Shown here in pieces: positions 21,824-30,183 of a DNA stretch of 30,183 nt. The DNA lies in assembly GCA_900770345.1 (NCBI GenBank), contig CAAGKF010000127.1, forward strand, positions 1 to 30,183, written 5' to 3'. The position numbers and the translations under genes were made by a program. The notes under the pieces were generated by a model, which saw nothing but the letters and a program-made list of their open reading frames with translations, had not been told where the DNA came from and made no database searches. The DNA comes from Lachnospiraceae bacterium. GTDB taxonomy: Bacteria > Bacillota > Clostridia > Lachnospirales > Lachnospiraceae. Each line of letters begins with the position of its first letter. Within the stretch, counting starts at the first letter, position 1.

Positions 21824-23183
21824 GCCTCTTTTTATTCTTTGTGCCGCCTTACTGACGGTCACACCCGCAGCGTCAGCGGATGTGAACAGCGACATGAACC
21901 AGTTCTTTAACAAGCTGGGCTTTGCCACTAATACCACCCAGGCCGGAGTCTGGCAGGGGCAGGCTGCCGGGTATGCCTATGGTGGCTCCCTCTATGCCCG
22001 CAGCCAGGTCAAAAATATCCAGCTTATCTCCATGACACTGCCGGACATCAATGCAGGGTGTGGTGGCATCGATGCCTATCTCGGCTCGTTCAGTTTTATT
22101 AATGGCGAGCAGCTGCAGCGTTTTGTTAAGCAGATTATGAGTAACGCGATGGGTTACTTTTTTGACCTTGCCCTGCAGACAACGGTGCCGGAAATCAAAA
22201 CGGCAAAAGATTTCCTGCAGAAGATGGCGAATGACATTAACAGCATGAACCTCAGCTCCTGTCAGGTGGCACAGGGGATTGTCGGAGGATTATTTCCTCA
22301 GACTCAGGTGTCACAGCAGAAGGTCTGTCAGGACATTGCCGGTGAGAGCAATATTTTCGCCGACTGGGCCGCGTCCCGTCAGGGCTGCACGGTTGGGGGG
22401 CAGTCATCGTCTGTTCGTGACAAGGCCAGTGACAAAGATAAGGAACGGGTGCTGAAGAACATCAATATCATCTGGGACTCGCTGTCCAAAAACAGGATGC
22501 TTGATGGTAACAAAGAGCTGAAAGAGTTCATTATGACGCTCACCGGTACGCTGATTTTTGGGGAAGACAGCGAGATTACCCCCCTGCCGGCGCGTACCAC
22601 TGACCGCGATATCCTCCGGGCGATTATGGAGGGGGGAACGGCAAAAGTTTATCACTGCAACGATTCGGACAAGTGTCTGAAGGTGGTGGCGGATGCAAAT
22701 GTGACCATCGCCCGGGATAAAGCCCTGAAATCACAGATTACAAAACTGCTCACCAGTATTCAGAATAAAGCGGTGAGTGATACTCCACTGGATGACAGGG
22801 AAAAAGGCTTCATTTCCAGCACCACCGTCCCCGTCTTTAAATATCTGATTGACCCGCAGATGCTCGGTGTGTCCAGCAGCGTGGTTTACCAGCTGACGGA
22901 CTATATCGGCTACGACATCATGCTCCAGTACATTCAGGAACTGCTTCAGCAGGCCCGGGCCATGATTGCCACCGGGAACTATCCACAGACCGTGCTGGAC
23001 AGTGTGCTGGAGAATCTGAATCAGGCACAGCAACAGATTGCGGTTTTCCAGGGGCAGGTAAAGGTCCAGCAGGATGCACTGCTGGTTGTTGACCGTCAGA
23101 TGAGTTACATGCGCCAGCAGCTGTCCGCCCGCATGCTCAGCCGTTACCAGAACAACTATCACTTCGGAGGGAGCACGCTGTGA
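21810..23183 (+). CDS. traH: TraH, periplasmic pilus assembly protein, 457 aa
   Basis: F-type T4SS protein needed for pilus assembly; it interacts with TraF, TraU and TrbI. The length is within one residue of F TraH (458). A signal peptide ends at PAASA, followed by DVNSDMNQFFNKLGF and the conserved GGIDAYLGSFSFINGEQLQ. Six or more Cys are in the mature part, fitting a TrbB client. The C-terminal 60 residues (QARAMIATGN to the end) form a Gln-rich coiled coil. The ATG at 21810 has AGGGAGG upstream and overlaps trbF by 14 bases. Confidence 0.96.
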   Translation: MLRIKPLFILCAALLTVTPAASADVNSDMNQFFNKLGFATNTTQAGVWQGQAAGYAYGGSLYARSQVKNIQLISMTLPDINAGCGGIDAYLGSFSFINGEQLQRFVKQIMSNAMGYFFDLALQTTVPEIKTAKDFLQKMANDINSMNLSSCQVAQGIVGGLFPQTQVSQQKVCQDIAGESNIFADWAASRQGCTVGGQSSSVRDKASDKDKERVLKNINIIWDSLSKNRMLDGNKELKEFIMTLTGTLIFGEDSEITPLPARTTDRDILRAIMEGGTAKVYHCNDSDKCLKVVADANVTIARDKALKSQITKLLTSIQNKAVSDTPLDDREKGFISSTTVPVFKYLIDPQMLGVSSSVVYQLTDYIGYDIMLQYIQELLQQARAMIATGNYPQTVLDSVLENLNQAQQQIAVFQGQVKVQQDALLVVDRQMSYMRQQLSARMLSRYQNNYHFGGSTL

Positions 23184-26005
23184 ATGAAGTCTATGTGATT
23201 GCCGGTGGTGAGTGGTTACGCAATAACCTGAACGCTATTGCCGCCTTTATGGGGACCCGGACGTGGGATTCCATCGAAAAAATTGCGCTCACATTGTCTG
23301 TTCTCGCGGTGGCCGTGATGTGGGTACAGCGGCACAACGTGATGGATTTGCTGGGCTGGGTGGCCGTGTTTGTGCTTATCAGCCTGCTGGTTAATGTCCG
23401 TACATCGGTGCAGATTATTGATAACAGTGACCTGGTCCAGGTTCACCGGGTGGATAATGTGCCGGTCGGACTGGCGATGCCACTTTCACTGACGACCCGT
23501 ATCGGGCATGCAATGGTGGCCAGTTACGAGATGATATTCACCCAGCCTGACAGCGCCACCTACAGCAAGACAGGCATGCTGTTCGGGGCGAACCTGATTG
23601 TGAAAAGCACCGATTTTCTGTCCCGGAATCCGGAAATCATCAATCTGTTTCAGGACTACGTCCAGAACTGCGTGCTGGGGGATATTTACCTGAACCACAA
23701 ATACACGCTGGAAGACCTGATGGCCTCCGGTGACCCCTACACGCTGATTTTTTCCCGGCCCAGCCCGCTACGGGGCGTTTATGACAGCAATAATAATTTC
23801 ATAACCTGTAAAGATGCGTCGGTCACGCTGAAAGACAGGCTGAATCTCGATACAAAGACGGGAGGCAAGACCTGGCATTATTATGTGCAGCAGATATTTG
23901 GCGGCAGACCGGACCCGGACCTGTTATTCAGGCAACTGGTGAGTGACAGTTACAGTTATTTCTACGGCTCCAGCCAGTCTGCCAGTCATATTATGCGCCA
24001 GAACGTCACCATGAATGCCCTGAAAGAGGGTATCACCAGTAATGCAGCCCGTAACGGTGATACCGCCAGCCTGGTCAGTCTGGCCACGACTTCGTCGATG
24101 GAGAAACAGCGTCTGGCACATGTCTCCATTGGTCATGTGCTGATGCGAAACCTGCCGATGGTGCAGACCATTCTGGTGGGCATTACCATTGGTATCTTCC
24201 CGCTCCTGGTACTGGCGGCTGTCTTCAACAGACTGACGCTGTCTGTTCTGAGAGGCTATGTGTTTGCTCTGATGTGGTTCCAGACCTGGCCGTTGCTGTA
24301 TGCCATTCTGAACAGTGCCATGACATTCTATGCAAAGCAGAATGGTGCACCGGTCGTGCTCTCTGAACTCTCTCAGATACAGCTGAAATACTCCGACCTG
24401 GCGTCCACTGCCGGATATATATCTGCCATGATACCCCCGTTGTCATGGATGATGGTAAAAGGCCTTGGCGCAGGTTTTTCCAGCGTGTACAGCCATTTCG
24501 CTTCCTCTGCTATCAGCCCGACTGCCAGTGCGGCAGGTAGTGTGGTTGACGGTAATTACTCCTACGGCAACATGCAGACGGAAAACGTGAACGGCTTCAG
24601 CTGGAGCACCAACAGCACCACGTCGTTTGGTCAGATGATGTACCAGACCGGCAGTGGCGCAACTGCCACACAGACCCGTGACGGTAATATGGTGATGGAT
24701 GCAAGCGGAGCGATGTCCCGGTTACCGGTTGGTATCAATGCAACGCGTCAGATTGCAGCGGCACAACAGGAAATGGCCCGGGAGGCGTCGAACAGAGCAG
24801 AAAGTGCCCTGCATGGTTTCAGCAGCAGTATTGCCAGTGCGTGGAACACGCTCAGCCAGTTTGGTTCTAACCGGGGGAGCAGTGATTCTGTCACCGGTGG
24901 TGCTGACAGCACGATGAGCGCACAGGACTCCATGATGGCCAGCCGTATGCGCAGTGCAGTGGAAAGCTATGCGAAGGCGCATAATATCAGTAATGAGCAG
25001 GCGACTCAGGAACTGGCATCAACAAGTACCAGGCTATCTGGTGGAATGTATGCTGATGCTCATGCTGAATGGGGGGTTAAACCTAAAATTCTTGGTGTTG
25101 GTGGTGGGGTAGGCATCAGAGGTGGATTTAAGGGGAGCCTGGATGCAACGGATGATGACTCACATTCAGCAAGTAGTGGCAGCAGGGCTACCCATGATGC
25201 TCGCCATGATATCGATGCTAAAGCCAGTAAGGACTTTAAAGAGGCCAGCGATTACTTTACCAGTCGCAAAGTCAGTGAATCCGGCAGCCATACTGACAAT
25301 AATGCCGATTCCCGCGTGGACCAGTTGTCTGCAGCCCTGAACTCAGCAAAACAGAGTTACGACCAGTACACGACGAATATGACCCGCAGCCATGAATATG
25401 CGGAAATGGCCTCCCGTACTGAAAGCATGAGCGGGCAGATGAGTGAAGACCTGTCGCAACAGTTTGCACAGTATGTGATGAAACGCGCACCGCAGGATGC
25501 AGAAGCTATTCTGACAAATACCAGTTCGCCGGAGATTGCAGAACGCCGTCGGGCTATGGCGTGGTCTTTTGTGCAGGAACAGGTACAGCCTGGTGTTGAT
25601 AATGCCTGGCGTGAATCCCGTGGGGATATTGGTAAAGGAATGGAGAGCGTACCTTCGGGTGGTGGCAGCCAGGATATTATTGCTGACCATCAGGGGTATC
25701 AGGCCATTATTGATCAAAGAACGCAGGACAGTAATATCCGTAATGATGTAAAACATCAGGTTGATAATATGGTCACAGAATATAAAGGGAATATCGGATA
25801 TACTCAGAATAGTATTCATGGCGAAGAAAATATTGTAGACAGACAATATTCAGAGTTAAAAAATAATCACAAACAGGAAGAAATTCAGCAAAACAACAGA
25901 TATAATGAAGAAAATAAACGACAGAAATTAATGCCAACACCGTCTGAAGATGCGTTAAAACAGATGGTGGATGATAAGAAAGAACGATTGAAGGGGCCAT
26001 TATGA
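23180..26005 (+). CDS. traG: TraG, pilus assembly / mating-pair stabilisation / exclusion-target protein, 941 aa
   Basis: Polytopic inner-membrane protein. The N-terminal part (about 1-460) is needed for piliation and has membrane segments near 30-75, 325-350, 358-385 and 415-435. The periplasmic C-terminal part works in mating-pair stabilisation and, in F and R100, residues about 610-673 are recognised by TraS of the recipient. Here that region includes TSTRLSGGMYADAHAEWGV and a Gly-rich GVGGGVGIRGGF. The length is close to F (938). The start is GTG at 23180 overlapping traH. From roughly 25700 the DNA becomes AT-rich and runs on like that into traS, suggesting a recombination boundary in the distal part. 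Confidence 0.95.
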   Translation: MNEVYVIAGGEWLRNNLNAIAAFMGTRTWDSIEKIALTLSVLAVAVMWVQRHNVMDLLGWVAVFVLISLLVNVRTSVQIIDNSDLVQVHRVDNVPVGLAMPLSLTTRIGHAMVASYEMIFTQPDSATYSKTGMLFGANLIVKSTDFLSRNPEIINLFQDYVQNCVLGDIYLNHKYTLEDLMASGDPYTLIFSRPSPLRGVYDSNNNFITCKDASVTLKDRLNLDTKTGGKTWHYYVQQIFGGRPDPDLLFRQLVSDSYSYFYGSSQSASHIMRQNVTMNALKEGITSNAARNGDTASLVSLATTSSMEKQRLAHVSIGHVLMRNLPMVQTILVGITIGIFPLLVLAAVFNRLTLSVLRGYVFALMWFQTWPLLYAILNSAMTFYAKQNGAPVVLSELSQIQLKYSDLASTAGYISAMIPPLSWMMVKGLGAGFSSVYSHFASSAISPTASAAGSVVDGNYSYGNMQTENVNGFSWSTNSTTSFGQMMYQTGSGATATQTRDGNMVMDASGAMSRLPVGINATRQIAAAQQEMAREASNRAESALHGFSSSIASAWNTLSQFGSNRGSSDSVTGGADSTMSAQDSMMASRMRSAVESYAKAHNISNEQATQELASTSTRLSGGMYADAHAEWGVKPKILGVGGGVGIRGGFKGSLDATDDDSHSASSGSRATHDARHDIDAKASKDFKEASDYFTSRKVSESGSHTDNNADSRVDQLSAALNSAKQSYDQYTTNMTRSHEYAEMASRTESMSGQMSEDLSQQFAQYVMKRAPQDAEAILTNTSSPEIAERRRAMAWSFVQEQVQPGVDNAWRESRGDIGKGMESVPSGGGSQDIIADHQGYQAIIDQRTQDSNIRNDVKHQVDNMVTEYKGNIGYTQNSIHGEENIVDRQYSELKNNHKQEEIQQNNRYNEENKRQKLMPTPSEDALKQMVDDKKERLKGPL

Positions 26006-26511
26006 TCACTCACTATGATATAAAAATGGAGATGCAAAAACTAAAGGAGGTACTCTCTGTAGAGGGTGTTAATATCCCATCATTATTACAAGTCATAAAG
26101 CCGGGAACTTATGTGTTTTTATGGGTTTTATTATGGCCAACTTTTCTGCGTTTAGTATCGGTTAAAAGTGATGTCAGGGATGTTGGCTTTGATATATGTG
26201 CTAGTGGAATGATGGGGTTCCTGCTTTTTGTGGCTATTACAAATGGAATGATGTTATACCTTGCGATTCCTGATAGTTTCAGAAAGGATTCAAAAATAAT
26301 AAATTTTATGTATTCTAAGAGTAAGACATATATTTTGTTGTTTTTGATTGTTTTTTCTATGGTTTCGTTTATGCATTCTATCTTATATGTTTTTGCACTA
26401 ATGATTACATTCATATTATTTTTCTTGGTGTATACCATAGATATAAATCGTTATAATCTCTCTGCTATAGCCTCAGTAATAGGACTATTCAAAAAAGAGT
26501 CTGTTAGTTAA
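26002..26511 (+). CDS. traS: TraS, inner-membrane entry exclusion protein, 169 aa
   Basis: TraS in the recipient recognises donor TraG and blocks redundant DNA entry. It sits in its fixed place between traG (four-base overlap) and traT. The product has about four hydrophobic segments (around 35-55, 68-90, 108-128, 130-146) and a hydrophilic N-terminus (MITHYDIKMEMQKLKEVL). It is strongly AT-rich compared with traT. TraS is the fastest-evolving gene of the region and defines exclusion groups; I cannot assign the group by eye. Confidence 0.85.
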   Translation: MITHYDIKMEMQKLKEVLSVEGVNIPSLLQVIKPGTYVFLWVLLWPTFLRLVSVKSDVRDVGFDICASGMMGFLLFVAITNGMMLYLAIPDSFRKDSKIINFMYSKSKTYILLFLIVFSMVSFMHSILYVFALMITFILFFLVYTIDINRYNLSAIASVIGLFKKESVS

Positions 26512-26524
26512 AAGGATATTTTGG

Positions 26525-27256
26525 ATGAAAACAAAAAAATTGATGATGGTTGCACTGGTCAGTTCCACTCTGGCCCTTTCAGGGTGTGGTGCGATGAGCA
26601 CAGCAATCAAGAAGCGTAACCTTGAGGTGAAGACTCAGATGAGTGAGACCATCTGGCTTGAACCCGCCAGCGAACGCACGGTATTTCTGCAGATCAAAAA
26701 CACGTCTGATAAAGACATGAGTGGGCTGCAGGGCAAAATTGCTGATGCTGTGAAAGCAAAAGGATATCAGGTGGTGACTTCTCCGGATAAAGCCTACTAC
26801 TGGATTCAGGCGAATGTGCTGAAGGCTGATAAGATGGATCTGCGGGAGTCTCAGGGATGGCTGAACCGTGGTTATGAAGGCGCAGCTGTTGGTGCAGCGT
26901 TAGGTGCCGGTATTACCGGCTATAACTCAAATTCTGCCGGTGCCACACTCGGTGTGGGCCTTGCTGCTGGTCTGGTGGGTATGGCTGCAGATGCGATGGT
27001 GGAAGATGTGAACTATACCATGATCACGGATGTACAGATTGCAGAGCGTACTAAGGCAACGGTGACAACGGATAATGTTGCCGCCCTGCGTCAGGGCACA
27101 TCCGGTGCGAAAATTCAGACCAGTACTGAAACGGGTAACCAGCATAAATACCAGACCCGTGTGGTCTCAAATGCGAACAAGGTTAACCTGAAATTTGAAG
27201 AGGCGAAGCCTGTTCTCGAAGACCAGCTGGCCAAATCAATCGCAAATATTCTCTGA
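26525..27256 (+). CDS. traT: TraT, outer-membrane surface exclusion/serum resistance lipoprotein, 243 aa
   Basis: Abundant lipoprotein that reduces mating aggregate formation and increases complement resistance. The lipobox ALSGC gives acylated Cys21. A Gly/Ala-rich hydrophobic stretch (GAAVGAALGAGITGYNSN, then GVGLAAGLVGMAADAMV) is typical. It matches the F/R100 family almost throughout by eye. The ATG at 26525 follows AAAAGGATATTTTGG, 13 bases after traS. A long hairpin lies downstream. Confidence 0.97.
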   Translation: MKTKKLMMVALVSSTLALSGCGAMSTAIKKRNLEVKTQMSETIWLEPASERTVFLQIKNTSDKDMSGLQGKIADAVKAKGYQVVTSPDKAYYWIQANVLKADKMDLRESQGWLNRGYEGAAVGAALGAGITGYNSNSAGATLGVGLAAGLVGMAADAMVEDVNYTMITDVQIAERTKATVTTDNVAALRQGTSGAKIQTSTETGNQHKYQTRVVSNANKVNLKFEEAKPVLEDQLAKSIANIL

Positions 27257-27261
27257 ACCTC

Positions 27262-27357
27262 GTCAGGAGGCTGATCTGACCGGCCTCCTTGCTGACGCCT
27301 CGCGTTGCTCGTTGTCCAACCCCGGGATGTAACAAAATAAATTTTGTCACCTCCCGG
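27262..27357. terminator. Two inverted repeats downstream of traT
   Basis: The first pairs GTCA+GGAGGC (27262-27271) with GCCTCC+TGAC (27283-27296, four-base bulge). The second is a 17-base stem with two mismatches (27322-27338 / 27341-27357) centred on AAAAT-aa-ATTTT. Neither has a classical terminal T-run, so partial termination or mRNA protection of the abundant traT message is as likely as full termination. It separates traT from the following gene by about 200 bases, otherwise apparently non-coding. Confidence 0.5.
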
Positions 27358-27458
27358 CGTTTCCGAAATAAATATGAAAACACTGAGCGGTTGTGCAAAT
27401 TCTTTGTGCGACCGTGAAGTGTTGCCGGCGAAGCCGGGATCTTCCGGAGAAAGTCATT

Positions 27459-28196
27459 ATGACATCAGACAATATCGCTGAATATGTTGGTGAGAATAAT
27501 CAATTTACTGAGAAGCCTGTAACTGAATACCCCCCGGTGATACAGGATAATACAGTGACCACTAAAGACTATCTGTACAGCAATAATATTGATACTGACC
27601 TTTTAGTGGTTATCGGAGGGCTTATTGTTATATTGTTTCTCATGATGCTTATCATGTACTTTATTAATTCTCTCAGGCATAAGGAATTAACTGAAATACT
27701 GGAAAAAATATCTTTTCCTGAAAAATCCGGGAGCAATTTGCTTAAACCGGAGGCGGTCAGCTGTAATTTGTTGTCCCTGTGTGTGCTGGCACCGGTACTC
27801 TGTACACCCAGAAAGCTGGCAGAAGTCTCCAGGGAGATCATCGTGGCGAGTGCGCAGGAAATTGCATGGACGCCGGGGAGCAGTCGTATTGATGGTCATC
27901 AGGGCGAAAATATTACCTGGTCTCTGTCATCGCAGTCTCCTGCCGATAAGTATGATCTCATCAATAAAACCTCCCGTGTTTCTCCTGACAGTGGCCGTTT
28001 TTATGAACCGGACACAGTTCTGGATCACCGTGAACGGGTACGCCTTTTTATTCAGATCCAGTTTCCGCACGGGAGTGACTGGTCTGAAGTATTGCGACTG
28101 ACTGACATTGTTACAGAGAAGGTCTCTTCCGGCAGGGCTGCAGGCGGGTATCACCACCGGCATACAGGGTACACCTGGTCTGTTTCTGTGAATTAA
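27459..28196 (+). CDS. Membrane-anchored protein of unknown function, 245 aa
   Basis: The ATG at 27459 has CCGGAGA 8 bases upstream; the longer open frame from 27393 lacks a site and has a Cys-rich unlikely start. The product has a hydrophilic N-terminus (~48 residues), one strong membrane segment (about 49-71, LLVVIGGLIVILFLMMLIMYFI), then a soluble domain of about 170 residues (SREIIVASAQEIAWTPGSS, DTVLDHRERVRLFIQIQFPHG). In F the traT-traD interval has no such gene; trbH of F (239 aa) lies after traD, so size alone does not make this trbH. Its place between exclusion genes and the coupling protein suggests an accessory role at the inner membrane. Function unknown. Confidence 0.75.
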   Translation: MTSDNIAEYVGENNQFTEKPVTEYPPVIQDNTVTTKDYLYSNNIDTDLLVVIGGLIVILFLMMLIMYFINSLRHKELTEILEKISFPEKSGSNLLKPEAVSCNLLSLCVLAPVLCTPRKLAEVSREIIVASAQEIAWTPGSSRIDGHQGENITWSLSSQSPADKYDLINKTSRVSPDSGRFYEPDTVLDHRERVRLFIQIQFPHGSDWSEVLRLTDIVTEKVSSGRAAGGYHHRHTGYTWSVSVN

Positions 28197-28246
28197 CCCC
28201 ACATCATCCTTTTCTGCCCTGTTCCAGATTTTCCCGGAGTTTCATC

Positions 28247-30183
28247 ATGAGTTTTAACGCAAAGGATATGACCCAGGGCGGTCAGATTGCGTCCATGCGT
28301 ATCCGCATGTTCAGCCAGATCGCCAATATCATGCTTTACTGCCTGTTTATTTTTTTCTGGATACTCGTTGGTCTGATTTTATGGGTAAAAATAAGCTGGC
28401 AGACGTTTGTGAACGGCTGTATTTACTGGTGGTGTACCACGCTGGAAGGCATGCGGGATTTAATCAAGTCCCAGCCAGTATATGAGATCCAGTATTACGG
28501 CAAAACCTTCCGGATGAACGCTGCCCAGGTACTGCATGATAAATATATGATCTGGTGCGGAGAGCAGCTATGGTCCGCATTCGTTCTGGCCACAGTTGTG
28601 GCACTGGTTATTTGCCTGATCACCTTCTTTGTTGTTTCCTGGATTCTGGGGCGTCAGGGTAAACAACAGAGCGAAAATGAAGTCACAGGTGGTCGTCAGC
28701 TGACAGACAATCCGAAAGATGTTGCCCGGATGCTGAAAAAAGACGGCAAGGACTCCGATATCCGGATTGGCGACCTGCCGATTATCCGGGATTCCGAAAT
28801 CCAGAACTTCTGTCTGCACGGCACGGTCGGGGCCGGTAAGTCGGAGGTTATCCGTCGTCTGGCCAACTACGCCCGTCAGCGCGGTGATATGGTGGTGATT
28901 TATGACCGTTCAGGGGAATTTGTTAAAAGTTACTATGATCCCTCCATCGATAAAATCCTGAATCCGCTGGATGCACGCTGTGCTGCCTGGGATTTGTGGA
29001 AGGAGTGCCTGACACAGCCGGATTTTGATAATACCGCGAACACGCTGATCCCGATGGGCACAAAAGAGGACCCGTTCTGGCAGGGTTCAGGACGAACCAT
29101 TTTTGCGGAAGCGGCGTACCTGATGCGCAATGACCCCAACCGCAGCTACAGCAAACTGGTGGACACACTGCTTTCCATCAAAATCGAAAAACTGCGTACC
29201 TTCCTGCGTAATTCACCGGCGGCCAACCTGGTGGAAGAGAAAATTGAGAAAACGGCGATTTCCATCCGTGCTGTGCTGACCAACTACGTGAAAGCCATCC
29301 GTTACCTGCAGGGGATTGAGCATAACGGTGAGTCTTTTACCATCCGTGACTGGATGCGTGGTGTCCGGGAAGATCAGAAAAACGGCTGGCTGTTTATTTC
29401 GTCGAACGCCGACACCCATGCCTCCCTGAAGCCGGTGATCTCCATGTGGCTGTCCATTGCCATTCGTGGTCTGCTGGCAATGGGAGAAAACCGTAACCGT
29501 CGTGTGTGGTTTTTCTGTGACGAGTTACCCACGTTACACAAACTGCCGGACCTGGTGGAGATCCTGCCGGAAGCCCGTAAGTTCGGTGGCTGTTATGTAT
29601 TTGGTATCCAGTCCTATGCCCAGCTGGAAGATATCTACGGTGAGAAAGCGGCGGCCACGCTGTTTGACGTCATGAACACCCGTGCCTTTTTCCGTTCTCC
29701 CAGCCATAAGATTGCAGAGTTCGCTGCCGGTGAAATTGGTGAGAAAGAGCACCTGAAAGCCAGCGAGCAGTATTCCTACGGTGCTGACCCGGTACGTGAC
29801 GGGGTATCGACCGGTAAGGATATGGAGCGTCAGACGCTGGTCAGTTATTCCGACATTCAGTCTCTGCCGGATCTGACCTGCTATGTCACTCTGCCCGGAC
29901 CGTATCCGGCAGTAAAACTCTCTCTGAAATATCAGGCACGACCGAAGGTCGCTCCGGAGTTTATTCCGCGTGACATCAACCCGGAAATGGAGAACCGTCT
30001 GAGTGCCGTACTTGCCGCAAGGGAAGCAGAAGGTCGTCAGATGGCCAGCCTCTTTGAACCGGAGGTTGCCTCCGGAGAAGATGTGACTCAGGCTGAACAG
30101 CCACAACAGCCACAACAGCCACAACAGCCACAACAGCCACAACAGCCACAACAGCCACAACAGCCACAACAGGCACAACAGCA
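28247..30183 (+). CDS. traD: TraD, type IV coupling protein (3' end beyond window)
   Basis: Hexameric inner-membrane ATPase that docks the relaxosome through TraM and pumps DNA into the channel. I read the frame from ATG 28247 (CGGAG upstream) to the window end without a stop: 645 codons. Two N-terminal membrane segments lie near residues 27-46 and 106-130, with a periplasmic loop between. Walker A GTVGAGKS is at about 192-199 and Walker B FFCDEL places Asp at 425, both as in F TraD. After about residue 618 comes the Gln/Pro repeat tail. The TraM-binding C-terminal tip is outside the window. Confidence 0.97.
   Translation, partial: MSFNAKDMTQGGQIASMRIRMFSQIANIMLYCLFIFFWILVGLILWVKISWQTFVNGCIYWWCTTLEGMRDLIKSQPVYEIQYYGKTFRMNAAQVLHDKYMIWCGEQLWSAFVLATVVALVICLITFFVVSWILGRQGKQQSENEVTGGRQLTDNPKDVARMLKKDGKDSDIRIGDLPIIRDSEIQNFCLHGTVGAGKSEVIRRLANYARQRGDMVVIYDRSGEFVKSYYDPSIDKILNPLDARCAAWDLWKECLTQPDFDNTANTLIPMGTKEDPFWQGSGRTIFAEAAYLMRNDPNRSYSKLVDTLLSIKIEKLRTFLRNSPAANLVEEKIEKTAISIRAVLTNYVKAIRYLQGIEHNGESFTIRDWMRGVREDQKNGWLFISSNADTHASLKPVISMWLSIAIRGLLAMGENRNRRVWFFCDELPTLHKLPDLVEILPEARKFGGCYVFGIQSYAQLEDIYGEKAAATLFDVMNTRAFFRSPSHKIAEFAAGEIGEKEHLKASEQYSYGADPVRDGVSTGKDMERQTLVSYSDIQSLPDLTCYVTLPGPYPAVKLSLKYQARPKVAPEFIPRDINPEMENRLSAVLAAREAEGRQMASLFEPEVASGEDVTQAEQPQQPQQPQQPQQPQQPQQPQQPQQAQQ
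30101..30172 (+). repeat. Eight tandem copies of a 9-bp repeat (PQQ) in traD
   Basis: CCACAACAG is repeated eight times without change, then once as GCACAACAG before the window ends. It encodes (PQQ)8-AQQ in frame with TraD. F TraD has a similar QQP tract. Perfect identity at DNA level points to expansion and contraction by slippage; any whole-unit change keeps the frame. Confidence 0.95.

Noticed and set aside
27375..27479. A short open frame (about 34 codons) just before the 245-aa gene
   Set aside because: No ribosome binding site; it overlaps the next gene's start and has an unlikely composition.
29534..30178. A 214-aa minus-strand open frame with Leu-Leu-Trp repeats
   Set aside because: It is the antisense shadow of traD and its PQQ repeat; the frame is open only because of repeat codons and the GC3 bias of traD.
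30101..30183. Short regular repeats resembling a CRISPR array
   Set aside because: Units are 9 bp, directly adjacent without spacers, and in frame with TraD.
1..30183. Insertion sequences, integrons or resistance genes
   Set aside because: No transposase, integrase or resistance protein appears among the frames, and no terminal inverted repeats with target duplications were noticed around the accessory genes.

Overview
The window is the leading-region edge, the origin of transfer and most of the tra operon of an F-like (IncF) conjugative plasmid from an enterobacterium (Escherichia/Salmonella/Klebsiella type). The identification rests on recognisable proteins in canonical F order (traM, traJ, traY, traA, L, E, K, B, P, trbD, traV, R, C, trbI, traW, U, trbC, traN, trbE, traF, trbA, artA, traQ, trbB, J, F, traH, G, S, T, D), on the F/R100-type nic core, and on lengths matching F proteins (TraC 875, TraY 131, TraU 330, TraW 210, TrbC 212, TraF 247, TrbB 181 aa).

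Layout. Positions 1-1366 hold the end of a leading-region gene and two small-plasmid-protein genes read rightwards, closed by a 27-bp perfect inverted repeat. Positions 1419-1662 are non-coding with several short hairpins. Gene X (lytic transglycosylase, minus strand) ends there. Positions 2173-2585 are oriT, with nic at 2263/2264 on the minus strand, two nic-proximal inverted repeats, a 17-bp GC-rich inverted repeat and phased TraM-type boxes. Next come traM, the traJ/finP regulatory pair and PY with an ArcA-like box, then the one long rightward operon from traY to traD. The window ends inside the C-terminal PQQ repeat of traD, before traI.

How it works together. TraM, TraY and (off-window) TraI process oriT; TraD is the coupling protein. 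TraA, with TraQ as chaperone, is the pilin. TraL, E, K, B, V, C, W, U, F, H, G, N and TrbC, I, B build the type IV secretion channel and pilus and stabilise mating pairs. TraS and TraT exclude redundant donors. FinP antisense RNA normally restrains TraJ, which activates PY.

Main points of interest. (1) traJ, the master activator, carries an in-frame TAA at codon 55 while the rest of its frame is intact, so the transfer operon is probably not activated in the usual way. (2) traE carries a TAG that removes 13 C-terminal residues, although the lost tail still reads in frame into the traK overlap. (3) The core is interrupted by accessory genes I cannot assign: an AT-rich pair between traU and trbC, a small SCQGHG-motif protein plus an HNH nuclease between trbC and traN, and a 245-aa membrane-anchored protein between traT and traD. 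(4) The regulatory DNA (PJ, FinP promoter and stem-loops, oriT boxes) looks intact. I did not find a wholly new type of system; the accessory insertions are the best candidates for undescribed biology.
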